64,000 bases of DNA from an uncultured Clostridia bacterium (GTDB lineage: Bacteria; Bacillota; Clostridia; TANB77; CAG-508): NCBI GenBank assembly GCA_934120675.1, contig CAKOUU010000007.1, positions 16,442 to 80,441 of the forward strand, in the 5' to 3' direction. The notes under the pieces were generated by a model, which did no database searches, was not told where the DNA came from, and was given only the letters and a program-made list of their open reading frames with translations. This document shows, in pieces, positions 1-8,580 of this stretch (positions within the stretch are counted from its first letter, which is position 1; each line of letters opens with the position of its first letter). The translations under genes and the position numbers were made by a program.

Positions 1-1126
1 TCATGGCGGAAATGTTATGGCACAAGGTACAGCAGAAGAAGTAAAATTAGTAAAAGATTCTGTTACAGGACAATATTTAAGTGGTAGAAAGAAAATAGAA
101 GTTCCTAAAAAAAGAAGAAAAGTTGTTAAATCAAAAGCTATTGAAGTGAAAAATGCAACAGAAAATAACTTGAAAAATATAAGTGTAAAATTCCCATTAG
201 GAGTATTTACATGTGTTACAGGTGTTTCAGGTTCAGGAAAATCAACACTTGTAAAAGAAGTATTATATAAAACAATTGCAAAAGAACTAAACGGTTCATC
301 AGAAAAACCAGGAAAATGTAAAGAAGTAAAAGGCTTAGAAAATATAGACAAAATAATCAATATAGATCAATCACCAATAGGAAGAACACCGCGTTCAAAC
401 CCCGCAACATATACAGGAGTATTTGATTTAATTAGAGATATTTTTGCAGGAACCAATGAAGCTAAATTGCGTGGATTTGAAAAAGGAAGATTTAGTTTCA
501 ATGTAGCAGGTGGAAGATGCGAAAGCTGTAATGGTGACGGAGTTCACAAAATTGAAATGCACTTCTTGCCTGATGTGTATGTACCATGTGAAGTATGTAA
601 AGGAAAGAGATATAACAGAGAAACACTAGAAGTTAAATATAAGGGCAAAAACATAGCAGATGTGCTTGATATGACAGTTGAAGAAGCATTAGAATTTTTT
701 GATAAAATACCAAAAATAAAACAAAAGATTCAAACTTTATATGATGTAGGGCTAGGATATATCAAGTTAGGACAACCATCAACAACATTATCTGGTGGTG
801 AGGCTCAAAGAGTTAAGCTTGCAACAGAACTTTCAAAAAGAGCAACAGGAAAAACTTTATATATTTTAGATGAACCAACTACAGGTCTTCACATTGCTGA
901 TGTTCATAGATTAGTTGATATTTTACAAAGATTAGTTGATACTGGAAATACAATTATTGTTATTGAACATAATCTTGACCTAATAAAAACTTGTGATCAT
1001 ATTATTGATTTAGGCCCAGAAGGTGGAGATGGTGGCGGACAGGTTGTTGCTGTTGGTACACCTGAACAGATTTGTAAGAATGAACAGAGTTATACTGGTA
1101 AGTTTTTGAAGAAGTATTTGGAATAA
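1..1126 (+). CDS. uvrA: UvrA excinuclease ABC subunit A, C-terminal part (5' truncated by window)
   Basis: This is the damage-recognition ATPase of nucleotide excision repair, which loads UvrB on damaged DNA. The reading frame is open from base 2, and the first residues (HGGNVMAQGT) match internal UvrA sequence, so the gene begins upstream of the window. The visible 374 codons hold the second ABC module: Walker A GVSGSGKST near base 221, a C-x2-C...C-x2-C zinc finger near 519-600, the ABC signature LSGGEAQR near 790, Walker B (ILDEPTTGLH) near 865, and the closing DLGPEGGDGGG. It ends at TAA and is followed by a hairpin terminator. The family assignment is secure. Confidence 0.97.
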   Translation, partial: HGGNVMAQGTAEEVKLVKDSVTGQYLSGRKKIEVPKKRRKVVKSKAIEVKNATENNLKNISVKFPLGVFTCVTGVSGSGKSTLVKEVLYKTIAKELNGSSEKPGKCKEVKGLENIDKIINIDQSPIGRTPRSNPATYTGVFDLIRDIFAGTNEAKLRGFEKGRFSFNVAGGRCESCNGDGVHKIEMHFLPDVYVPCEVCKGKRYNRETLEVKYKGKNIADVLDMTVEEALEFFDKIPKIKQKIQTLYDVGLGYIKLGQPSTTLSGGEAQRVKLATELSKRATGKTLYILDEPTTGLHIADVHRLVDILQRLVDTGNTIIVIEHNLDLIKTCDHIIDLGPEGGDGGGQVVAVGTPEQICKNEQSYTGKFLKKYLE

Positions 1127-1131
1127 AAAAC

Positions 1132-1170
1132 AAAAAGTACAAGTTTTGCAAAAAGGCTTGTACTTTTTAT
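1132..1170 (+). terminator. Rho-independent terminator after uvrA
   Basis: A perfect 12-bp stem (AAAAAGTACAAG pairing with CTTGTACTTTTT) with a 13-nt loop and a T tract begins 6 bases after the uvrA stop codon. Confidence 0.88.
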
Positions 1171-1194
1171 CATTTATAGATATAATAAAAGCAT

Positions 1195-1280
1195 AAAAAT
1201 TTTGAATGACGATGAACGAGCGAAGCGAGAGATTTGTAAAATGAAAATTTTTAATTTTCATTTTATGATGAACGAAACGA
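1195..1280. repeat. 86-bp direct repeat, copy 1
   Basis: This 86-bp unit recurs at 1307-1392 with only two visible differences (GAATG/GGATG and CGAAG/CAAAG). Each copy contains a 12-bp inverted repeat, AAAATGAAAATT / AATTTTCATTTT, with a 3-nt loop. The pair fills most of the uvrA-pta gap. Confidence 0.9.
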
Positions 1281-1306
1281 GCCCTAGATTTGGCAGACAA
1301 AATTTG

Positions 1307-1392
1307 AAAAATTTTGGATGACGATGAACGAGCAAAGCGAGAGATTTGTAAAATGAAAATTTTTAATTTTCATTTTATGATGAACGAAACGA
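1307..1392. repeat. 86-bp direct repeat, copy 2
   Basis: This is the second copy of the unit at 1195-1280, 112 bp downstream. It ends a few bases before the Shine-Dalgarno sequence of pta, so pta mRNA probably carries its hairpin in the 5' leader. Confidence 0.9.
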
Positions 1393-1414
1393 AGTGGAGA
1401 GAAAGGAAAATAAA

Positions 1415-2416
1415 ATGAACTTTATAGAAACAATAAAAGAAAGAGCAAGACAAGAAATAAAAACAATAGTACTACCAGAAGCAGAAGACATACGAACACT
1501 TAAAGCAACAGAAATAGCACTAAAAGGAAAATATGCAAATATAATTTTAGTAGGAAATGAAAAAGAAATCAAAGAAAAAGCTGAAGCAAATAATGTAAAT
1601 ATTGAAGGTGCAAAAATAATAGATCCACAAACATCACCAGATTACGAAAAATATGCAAATCTATTATATGAATTAAGAAAACACAAAGGCATGACAATAG
1701 AACAAGCAAAAGAAATTACTTTAAATCCAGTATATTTTGGAATGCTAATGGTAAAAGATGAAGAAACAAAAGCAGATGGATTAGTTTCAGGTGCTGTACA
1801 TTCAACAGCTGATACATTAAGACCTGCACTTCAAATTTTAAAAACAGTACCAGACACAAAATTAGTTTCAGCATTTTTTGTTATGGTAGTTCCAGACTGT
1901 GAATATGGTTCAAATGGAACATTTATATTTGGAGATTCAGGGTTAAATGCAAATCCAAATCCAGAAGAATTATCAGAAATAGCAATATCTTCAAGTAAAA
2001 GCTTTAAACAATTAGTTGGTGAAGAGCCAAAAGTTGCGATGCTTTCATATTCAACAATGGGAAGTGCAAAATCAGAATTAACACAAAAAGTTATTGATGC
2101 AACTAAATTATTAAGAGAAAAAGAACCAGAACTAAAAGCAGATGGAGAACTACAATTAGATGCGGCTATAATACCAGAAGTTGCAAAATCTAAAGCACCA
2201 GATAGTAAAGTTGCTGGAGAAGCTAATGTTTTAATCTTCCCAGATTTAGACGCTGGAAATATTGGATATAAATTAGTTCAAAGACTTGCAAAAGCTGAAG
2301 CATATGGACCACTATGTCAAGGAATTGCCAAACCTGTAAATGATTTATCAAGAGGATGTAGTTATCAAGATATAGCAGGTGTTATTGCAATAACGGCTGT
2401 TCAAGCACAAAAATAA
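1415..2416 (+). CDS. pta: Phosphate acetyltransferase
   Basis: The enzyme converts acetyl-CoA and phosphate to acetyl phosphate and CoA, the first step of acetate-forming energy conservation. The product is 333 aa, the usual length of the short clostridial form. Family-typical stretches include VLPEAEDIRTLKA at the N-terminus, ADGLVSGAVHSTADTLRPA mid-protein, and VLIFPDLDAGNIGYK with GPLCQGIAKPVNDLSRG near the C-terminus. An upstream in-frame GTG at 1394 exists, but the ATG at 1415 is preceded by GGAGAGAAAGGA and matches the family N-terminus (MNFIETIKERA). ackA follows 21 bp downstream, so the two form an operon. Confidence 0.97.
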   Translation: MNFIETIKERARQEIKTIVLPEAEDIRTLKATEIALKGKYANIILVGNEKEIKEKAEANNVNIEGAKIIDPQTSPDYEKYANLLYELRKHKGMTIEQAKEITLNPVYFGMLMVKDEETKADGLVSGAVHSTADTLRPALQILKTVPDTKLVSAFFVMVVPDCEYGSNGTFIFGDSGLNANPNPEELSEIAISSSKSFKQLVGEEPKVAMLSYSTMGSAKSELTQKVIDATKLLREKEPELKADGELQLDAAIIPEVAKSKAPDSKVAGEANVLIFPDLDAGNIGYKLVQRLAKAEAYGPLCQGIAKPVNDLSRGCSYQDIAGVIAITAVQAQK

Positions 2417-2437
2417 TAAAATTAAAGGAGGTCTTCT

Positions 2438-3637
2438 ATGAAAATATTAGTTTTAAATTCAGGAAGTTCATCATTAAAATATCAAGTAATTGATATGGAC
2501 ACAGAAGAAATGTTAGTAAAAGGATATTTTGAAAGAATAGGACAACAAAATTCATTTTTAACACATAAAGTAAATGGCTTAAAACACAAATTTGAAAAAC
2601 ATGTTGAAAATCATGAACAAGCTTTAGAATTTGTCTTTAATAGATTAACAAATGACCATTATGGTGTTATTAAAACTTTAGATGAGTTAGGCGGAATTGG
2701 ACATAGAGTTGTTCAAGGTGGAGAAAAATATTCTCAACCAGTTCTTATCACAGATGATGTTATTGAAGAAATAAAAAAATGTAGTGACTTAGCTCCACTA
2801 CATAATCCAGCAGCTATTTTAGGAATAAATGCATGTAAAAAAATAGCTCCAAATATTCCAATGGTTGCAGTATTTGATACGGCATTTCATCAGTCAATTC
2901 CGAAGAAAAGATATATTTATCCAATACCATATGAATATTATAAGAAATATGGAATTAGAAAATATGGAGCCCATGGAACATCACATGAATATGTTGCATA
3001 TAGAGTTGCAGAAATAATGGGAAAAGATATTAAAGATTTGAAAATAGTAAATTGCCATTTAGGACAAGGTGCAAGTGTATGCGCAATTCAAAATGGAAAA
3101 TCTGTTGAAACAAGTATGGGACTTACGCCACTTGGTGGAATACCAATGGGAACAAGAAGTGGAGATTTAGATCCATCAGTTGTGACTTATATAATGAAAA
3201 AAGAAAATCTTACACCACAAGAAATGGAAGATATATTAAATAAAAAATCTGGAGTTTATGGTGCATCTAGAGGTGTATCTGTTGATTTTAGAGATATAGA
3301 AATAGAAGCTCAAGCAGGTGGAACACATGCTCAATTGGCTTTAGATATATATCATTATTTAACAGCATCATATGTAGCAAAATGTGCAGTTGCTATGGGT
3401 GGAATTGATGTGCTTACATTTACAGCTGGTGTTGGAGAAAAAGGCCCATTATCTAGAAAAGCAATTTGTGAGCAATTAGAATTTTTTGGAGTAAAAATTG
3501 ATGATGAAAAAAATAAAATAAGAGGCGAAGAAGTTGAAATATCAGCAGAAGACTCAAAGGTAAAAGTCTATGTTGTTCCAACAAATGAAGAATTAATGAT
3601 AGCAAGAGAGACAAAAAACATAGTATATAAAAATTAG
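2438..3637 (+). CDS. ackA: Acetate kinase, first tandem copy
   Basis: The enzyme transfers phosphate from acetyl phosphate to ADP, giving acetate and ATP. The product is 399 aa with an excellent ribosome site (AAAGGAGGT, 2424-2432). The ASKHA fold residues are present: N7, R90, D147, the HGTSH motif near 179-183, R240 in GTRSGDLDPS, and TNEELMIARET at the end. It differs from the usual sequence at several conserved places: Q93 where His is typical (GHRVVQGGE), A178 before HGTSH where Phe is typical, and GVGEK instead of GVGEN near the nucleotide site. It is cotranscribed with pta and may be a diverged or altered-specificity kinase. A second copy lies directly downstream. Confidence 0.95.
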   Translation: MKILVLNSGSSSLKYQVIDMDTEEMLVKGYFERIGQQNSFLTHKVNGLKHKFEKHVENHEQALEFVFNRLTNDHYGVIKTLDELGGIGHRVVQGGEKYSQPVLITDDVIEEIKKCSDLAPLHNPAAILGINACKKIAPNIPMVAVFDTAFHQSIPKKRYIYPIPYEYYKKYGIRKYGAHGTSHEYVAYRVAEIMGKDIKDLKIVNCHLGQGASVCAIQNGKSVETSMGLTPLGGIPMGTRSGDLDPSVVTYIMKKENLTPQEMEDILNKKSGVYGASRGVSVDFRDIEIEAQAGGTHAQLALDIYHYLTASYVAKCAVAMGGIDVLTFTAGVGEKGPLSRKAICEQLEFFGVKIDDEKNKIRGEEVEISAEDSKVKVYVVPTNEELMIARETKNIVYKN

Positions 3638-3756
3638 GGATTTGGGGACGGGTCTCCAATCCCGAAAAAAAACAAAAAAAATCGGGATTGGAGACCCGTC
3701 CCCCAATCCCTAAAAAAATAAAAAAATTGGGATTGGAGACCCGTCTCCCAATCCCT
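3636..3756. repeat. Cluster of three GGGAC-core palindromic repeats (REP/BIME-like)
   Basis: Three roughly 30-bp units lie between the two acetate kinase genes: 3636-3665 in one orientation, then 3682-3711 and 3727-3756 in the opposite orientation. Units 1 and 2 are inverted copies matching at about 29 of 30 positions. Each is also internally palindromic (GGGATTGG ... CCAATCCC) around a GGGACGGGTCTCC core. The layout resembles bacterial REP/BIME elements, which are often mobilised by RAYT (Y1) transposases. No transposase is encoded here. Confidence 0.85.
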
Positions 3757-3777
3757 AAAAAGAAAGTGAGTATAAAA

Positions 3778-4968
3778 ATGAAAATATTAGTATTAAATTG
3801 TGGTAGTTCATCACTAAAATATCAATTAATTAACATGGAGACAGAAGAAGTAATGGCTTCTGGAAAATATGAAAGAATAGGAGAAGCAGAAGCATTTATA
3901 ACACATAAAGTAAATGGACAAAAAATAGAAATAAAAAATCCAGCATATAATCATTCAGAGGCAATAGATTTCACATTAAAACAATTTACAAATCCAGAAT
4001 ATAAAGTAATAGATAGCTTAGATGAGATAAATGCGATTGGACATAGATTGGTTCATGGTGGAGAAAAAATTGCAGAATCAGTTGTAATTGATGATAATGT
4101 TGTAAAAGTTTTAGAAGAATATACAGATTTAGCACCTTTACATAACCCAGCTTGTATATTAGGAATAAAGGCATGTCAAGAAGTTATGCCTGGAAAACCA
4201 ATGGTAGGTGTATTCGATACAGCATTCCATCAAACAATGCCAAAAGATAAATTTATTTATCCAATACCATATGAATATTACAAGAAATATGGAGTAAGAA
4301 AATATGGATTCCATGGAACATCACATATGTTTGTATCACAAAGACTTGCTGAAATTGAAAATAAATCATTAGAAGGTACAAAAATTGTAACATGTCATTT
4401 AGGACAGGGTTCAAGTATATGTGCTATAAAAGACGGAAAATCAGTAGATACAAGTATGGGATTAACACCACTTGGTGGACTTCCAATGGTTACAAGAAGT
4501 GGAGATTTAGATCCATCTGTTGTAACATATATAATGAAAAAAGAAAATTTAACACCTGCACAAATGGAAGACTTACTAAATAAAAAATCAGGACTTTCTG
4601 GTATGTCAAACTTAGTTCCTGATTTCAGAGAAATAGAACTTGCTTCAAATGAAGGACAACCAGATGCTAAAATAGCAGTTGAAAACTTCAACTATACAAT
4701 TGCAAGTTATGTTGCAAAATATGCTGTTGCAATGAATGGTGTTGATTACATTATATTTACAGGTGGAATTGGTGAAAATCAAATCAATATTCGTAAAGGA
4801 ATTTGTGAAAAATTAGAATTTATGGGTGTTAAATTAGATGTTGACGCTAATAATATGAGAGGGGAAGAAAAAGTTATTTCTACTCCAGATTCTAAAATTA
4901 AAGTTTATGTTATTCCTACAAATGAGGAATTAATGATAGCTAAAGAAACTTTGAGATTAGTAAAATAA
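3778..4968 (+). CDS. ackA: Acetate kinase, second tandem copy
   Basis: This 396-aa acetate kinase paralogue lies 140 bp after the first copy. The ATG at 3778 aligns with the first copy (MKILVLNCGSSSLKYQ). An upstream in-frame ATG at 3688 would translate the repeat DNA and is rejected. This copy keeps the canonical HGGE, GFHGTSH and FTGGIGEN sequences that copy 1 has lost. It carries V238 (PMVTRSGD) where Gly is normal next to catalytic R240. The ribosome site (AAAGTGAG) is weaker than that of copy 1. A terminator follows directly. Confidence 0.95.
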   Translation: MKILVLNCGSSSLKYQLINMETEEVMASGKYERIGEAEAFITHKVNGQKIEIKNPAYNHSEAIDFTLKQFTNPEYKVIDSLDEINAIGHRLVHGGEKIAESVVIDDNVVKVLEEYTDLAPLHNPACILGIKACQEVMPGKPMVGVFDTAFHQTMPKDKFIYPIPYEYYKKYGVRKYGFHGTSHMFVSQRLAEIENKSLEGTKIVTCHLGQGSSICAIKDGKSVDTSMGLTPLGGLPMVTRSGDLDPSVVTYIMKKENLTPAQMEDLLNKKSGLSGMSNLVPDFREIELASNEGQPDAKIAVENFNYTIASYVAKYAVAMNGVDYIIFTGGIGENQINIRKGICEKLEFMGVKLDVDANNMRGEEKVISTPDSKIKVYVIPTNEELMIAKETLRLVK

Positions 4969-4973
4969 AAACA

Positions 4974-5012
4974 AAAACAAGTGCTAGTAATAAAATAGTA
5001 CTTGTTTTTTTG
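4974..5012 (+). terminator. Rho-independent terminator after second ackA
   Basis: The stem AAAACAAGTGCTA pairs with TAGTACTTGTTTT (one G-T wobble), followed by a T run. It starts 6 bases after the stop codon. Confidence 0.88.
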
Positions 5013-5031
5013 ACTAAAACTACTATCCTGT

Positions 5032-5181
5032 GTTACAGATCAGAGAGGAAAATCCTTGAAATACCTGTGAATGATATTTTGAATATATTTCGAATGTAAC
5101 TAAAATAGTGTTACAAATTCTTAGGTAAATGCTCTAAAGGGTCCTGCCTTCGGGTATTGTTAGAGTATTTACAACTGTAAC
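5032..5181. mobile_element. 150-bp MITE-like element with GTTACAG/CTGTAAC ends and 8-bp target duplication
   Basis: The element begins GTTACAG (5032) and ends CTGTAAC (5181). It is flanked by identical 8-bp direct repeats TATCCTGT at 5024-5031 and 5182-5189. It has internal GTAAC and GTTAC copies (5096-5100, 5110-5114), suggesting a composite of two shorter units. It contains a strong hairpin (GTAAATGCTCTAA / TTAGAGTATTTAC with a CCTTCGGG apex). There is no coding capacity. Its left half is about 70% identical to the 75-bp element at 43951-44025. Confidence 0.85.
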
Positions 5182-5220
5182 TATCCTGTAACAAAAATTG
5201 TCTTATTTTGTTAAAAGGTA

Positions 5221-5249
5221 TTGATTAATATATAAAAAAAGTATAAAAT
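5221..5249 (+). promoter_or_regulatory. Sigma-A type promoter for the wecE operon
   Basis: TTGATT and TAAAAT are separated by exactly 17 bp. This is the only good match between the repeat element and the wecE ribosome site. Confidence 0.7.
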
Positions 5250-5298
5250 ACAAAGGACATCAAAAAAATGTCAAAATTATTTTAAAGGGGAAATAAAA

Positions 5299-6417
5299 AT
5301 GATAGATTTTAATGTACCACCATATGTAGGTAAAGAAAAAGAATATATAAGTAAAGCAATAGACAATAAGAAAATATGTGGAGATGGAGAATTTACAAAA
5401 AAATGTAATAAATGGTTAGAAGACAAAACAAAATCACATGTACTACTTACAACATCTTGTAGCAGTTCATTAGATATGTCAGCAATATTAGCAAATATAC
5501 AACCAGGTGATGAAGTAATAATGCCAGCATTTACATTTGTATCAACAGCAGATGCATTTGTATTAAGAGGAGCCAAAATAGTATTTGTAGACATTAGACC
5601 AGATACAATGAATATTGACGAAAAATTAATAGAAGAAGCTATCACAGAAAAAACAAAAGCGATAGTACCAGTACACTATGCAGGAGTAGCTTGTGAAATG
5701 GATACAATTATGGATATTGCTAAAAGACATAACTTATTAGTAATAGAAGATGCAGCACAAGGGGTTATGAGTGAATATAAAGGAAAAGCACTTGGAACAA
5801 TTGGAGATTATGGATGTTATAGTTTTCATGAAACTAAAAATTACAGCATGGGTGAAGGCGGAGCATTAGTTATTAAAGACTATGATAATTATGAAAGAGC
5901 TGAAATAGTTAGAGAAAAAGGAACAGACCGTAGTAGATTTTTCAGAGGACAAGTTGATAAATATACATGGGTAGAAGCAGGTTCTTCATTTTTACCAAGT
6001 GATATAAATGCAGCATATTTATATGCACAATTAGAGATGGCTGATGAAATAAATAATAATAGATTACATAGCTGGAATTTATATTATGAAAATTTAAAAG
6101 ATGTTAAAGAAATAGAACTTCCTTATATACCAAAAGAATGTAAACATAATGCTCATATGTTTTATATTAAAACAAAAGATATGGAAGAAAGAACTGAATT
6201 AATAAAATTCTTAAAAGAAAATGGAATTGCATCAGTATTTCACTATATTCCATTACATACAGCTCCAGCTGGAATAAAATATGGAAGATTTAATGGAGAA
6301 GATAAATATACTACAAAAGAAAGTGAAAGATTATTAAGACTTCCAATGTATTATGGACTAAAAGAAGAAGATGTATTAAAAGTTTGTGCAAAAATAAAAG
6401 AATTCTATAATAAATAA
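5299..6417 (+). CDS. wecE: dTDP-4-amino-4,6-dideoxygalactose transaminase (WecE/RffA type)
   Basis: This PLP-dependent DegT/DnrJ/EryC1/StrS aminotransferase converts dTDP-4-keto-6-deoxyglucose to dTDP-4-amino-4,6-dideoxygalactose. The 372-aa protein is strikingly like enterobacterial WecE: FNVPPYVG start, GDEVIMPAFTFVSTADAFVLRG, VPVHYAGVACEMDTIM, IEDAAQGVMS and FFRGQVDKYTW. The Schiff-base lysine is K180 in FHETKNY. The substrate would come from RfbB, encoded at 41.4 kb. It is the first gene of a tight operon running to 11672. No WecD-type acetyltransferase is adjacent, so the amino sugar may be left free or be modified by the following ATP-grasp enzyme (inference). Confidence 0.9.
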   Translation: MIDFNVPPYVGKEKEYISKAIDNKKICGDGEFTKKCNKWLEDKTKSHVLLTTSCSSSLDMSAILANIQPGDEVIMPAFTFVSTADAFVLRGAKIVFVDIRPDTMNIDEKLIEEAITEKTKAIVPVHYAGVACEMDTIMDIAKRHNLLVIEDAAQGVMSEYKGKALGTIGDYGCYSFHETKNYSMGEGGALVIKDYDNYERAEIVREKGTDRSRFFRGQVDKYTWVEAGSSFLPSDINAAYLYAQLEMADEINNNRLHSWNLYYENLKDVKEIELPYIPKECKHNAHMFYIKTKDMEERTELIKFLKENGIASVFHYIPLHTAPAGIKYGRFNGEDKYTTKESERLLRLPMYYGLKEEDVLKVCAKIKEFYNK

Positions 6418-6445
6418 TCTTATAAAATAAGGGGAAAATAAAATA

Positions 6446-7555
6446 ATGAAAGAAAAATTAGTAATAATTGGAGCAAATGATTTTCAAAATCAGTTAATTT
6501 TAAAAGCAAAATCATTAGGATATGAAACGCATGTATTTGCTTGGCAAGATGGTTCAATAGGAGAAAGGACAGCAGATTACTTTTATCCAATTAGTATAGT
6601 AGAAAAAGAACAAATATTAGAAAAATGTAAAGAAATAAAGCCAGTTGGAGTATGCTCTATAGCATCAGATTTAGCTACAATTACTGTGAATTATGTAGCT
6701 GAAAACTTAGGTCTTCCAAGTAATCCAACATCAATAACATTACAATGTACAAATAAATTTGAAATGCGTAAAAAAATGAAAGAAAATGGAGTAAAAACAC
6801 CAGCATTTATAAAAGTAAATGACAATCCAGAAACTTGGAAAACAGAGGAAATGAAATTCCCTGTTATAGTAAAGCCAACTGACAGATCAGGAAGCAGGGG
6901 AATTACAAAAGTATATAATAAAGATGAATTAGAAAAAGCAGTTAAATATGCAACAAAAGATTCTTTTGAAAAAAGTGCAATTATAGAAGAATACATAGAT
7001 GGAAATGAATATAGTTGTGAATGTATTACATCTAATGGAAAACATCATTTCTTAGCATTTACTAAAAAATATACGACAGGTGCTCCAAACTTTATAGAAA
7101 CAGGGCATTGCGAACCATCAGATATAAAAGAAGAATATCAAGAACAAATAAAAGAAAATATATTTAAAGCATTAACAGCTTTAGGAATACAAAATAGTGC
7201 AAGCCATACAGAATTTAAAATAAATGAAGATGGGGAATTTGGCATTATAGAAATTGGAGCTAGAATGGGTGGAGACTGCATTGGTTCTGATTTAGTTCAA
7301 ATATCTACAGGATATGATTTTATAAAAATGGTAATAGATGTAGCTTGTGGTAAAGAACCAGACTTTACTAAAATAGTTAAGCCCCAAAAAGCACATATTA
7401 AATTTATATTTAACGAAAAAGATTTAGAAAAAATGAATAAGTTTAAAGAAGAACATCCTGAAAGAATATATAGAATAAGTGAAATGGAACTTGAAAATCT
7501 AGGCAAAACAGTAGATAGTTCAAGTAGAATTGGATATTATATATATACTGAATAA
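6446..7555 (+). CDS. ATP-grasp carboxylate-amine ligase-like protein
   Basis: ATP-grasp enzymes join a carboxylate to an amine, through an acyl phosphate and with ATP. The 369-aa protein starts with a pre-ATP-grasp Rossmann-like segment (LVIIGANDFQNQLILKAKSLGY). The ATP-grasp core follows, with FPVIVKPTDRSGSRGITKV (triphosphate-binding loop), AIIEEYIDGNEYSCEC, and the metal-binding end FGIIEIGARMGGD near residue 275. It lies 28 bp after wecE. By context it could attach an amino acid or other acyl group to the amino group made by WecE. That is inference, and purine-type or carbamoyl-phosphate-type activity cannot be excluded from sequence alone. Confidence 0.8.
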   Translation: MKEKLVIIGANDFQNQLILKAKSLGYETHVFAWQDGSIGERTADYFYPISIVEKEQILEKCKEIKPVGVCSIASDLATITVNYVAENLGLPSNPTSITLQCTNKFEMRKKMKENGVKTPAFIKVNDNPETWKTEEMKFPVIVKPTDRSGSRGITKVYNKDELEKAVKYATKDSFEKSAIIEEYIDGNEYSCECITSNGKHHFLAFTKKYTTGAPNFIETGHCEPSDIKEEYQEQIKENIFKALTALGIQNSASHTEFKINEDGEFGIIEIGARMGGDCIGSDLVQISTGYDFIKMVIDVACGKEPDFTKIVKPQKAHIKFIFNEKDLEKMNKFKEEHPERIYRISEMELENLGKTVDSSSRIGYYIYTE

Positions 7556-7576
7556 TAATGTATAGGAGAAATCAGA

Positions 7577-8569
7577 ATGGAAAAGAAAAAAATAATAGTT
7601 TTAGGTTCAGCTGGAAATTTAGGAATGTATTTTATGGATCATTTAATGAAAAATTTGGATACAGAAAAATATGAAATGATTGCAACAGGGACAAAGGATG
7701 AATATCCATTTGAATTTTATAATGGTAAATATGTTAAATTAGATATTACAAATGTTGAAAATTTTGAAAATTTGCCAAAAGAAAATGTACATGCAATTGT
7801 TGATTTTGCAGGAGTTTTACCAGCATATTTATCAAAGGATGATCCAAATAAATATATTGATGTTAATATAAAAGGAACTCTAAATGTATTGGAATATGCA
7901 AGAAAAGTAAAAGCTGATAGAATTATATATACACAAACATGGGCAGATTTAAATGGATATTTAAAAGAAAAGAAACCTTTAAAACCAGATTTGTTAAGAA
8001 AACCAATACATACAGGGGACCATGCGATTTATACTGTTACAAAATGTGCAGCCGTAGAATTAATTGAATGTTATCATCAAATGTATGAAATTAAGAATTT
8101 TATATTTAGATTACCTAACATATATATGTATTCGCCAGAAATGTATTATTATGTTGATGGAGAAAAGAAATATATATCTTATAGATATATGATTCAAAGA
8201 GCAATAAATGGACAAGATATAGAATTATGGGGAAATCCAAATTTAGGCAAAGATGTTATATATGTAAAAGACTTGTGTCAAATGATTTTTAAATCATTAT
8301 TTGTTGATAGAGATACAGGAACATATAATGCAGGAACAGGAATAAAAACATCTATGAGAGAACAAATAGAAGGAATGATTGAAGTATTCTCATCAAAAGA
8401 AAATCCTTCAAAAATCATAGAATGCCCAGAGAAAAAAGACTGTGATGATTTTGTAATGGATATAACAAATATTAAAGAAGAATTAGGATATGAACCACAA
8501 TATAATTATATTGAGTACTTAAAAGATTACAAAAAAGAGATGGAATTACATAGATTTACTAAGAAATAA
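7577..8569 (+). CDS. NAD-dependent epimerase/dehydratase family protein (nucleotide-sugar type)
   Basis: This 330-aa extended short-chain dehydrogenase has the N-terminal dinucleotide motif GSAGNLG (residues about 9-15), the VDFAGVLP strand and a YTVTK catalytic Tyr-x3-Lys. The C-terminal half (DVIYVKDLCQMI, TYNAGTG) matches nucleotide-sugar epimerases and reductases. It probably acts on the sugar made by its operon neighbours. Substrate and reaction type (epimerase, reductase or dehydratase) are not determined. The ribosome site is AGGAGA, and the gene is 21 bp from the ATP-grasp gene and 11 bp from the next gene. Confidence 0.82.
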   Translation: MEKKKIIVLGSAGNLGMYFMDHLMKNLDTEKYEMIATGTKDEYPFEFYNGKYVKLDITNVENFENLPKENVHAIVDFAGVLPAYLSKDDPNKYIDVNIKGTLNVLEYARKVKADRIIYTQTWADLNGYLKEKKPLKPDLLRKPIHTGDHAIYTVTKCAAVELIECYHQMYEIKNFIFRLPNIYMYSPEMYYYVDGEKKYISYRYMIQRAINGQDIELWGNPNLGKDVIYVKDLCQMIFKSLFVDRDTGTYNAGTGIKTSMREQIEGMIEVFSSKENPSKIIECPEKKDCDDFVMDITNIKEELGYEPQYNYIEYLKDYKKEMELHRFTKK

Positions 8570-8580
8570 AGGGGACTAAA

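Noticed and set aside
3688..3777. N-terminal extension METRPPIPKK... of the second acetate kinase
   Set aside because: It is translation of the REP-like repeat. The family start is at 3778.
5109..5181. Well-paired hairpin with a TTCG apex that looked like a riboswitch or T-box arm
   Set aside because: It lies wholly within the 150-bp element bounded by GTTACAG/CTGTAAC and 8-bp duplications, and has no T-box or other conserved core.
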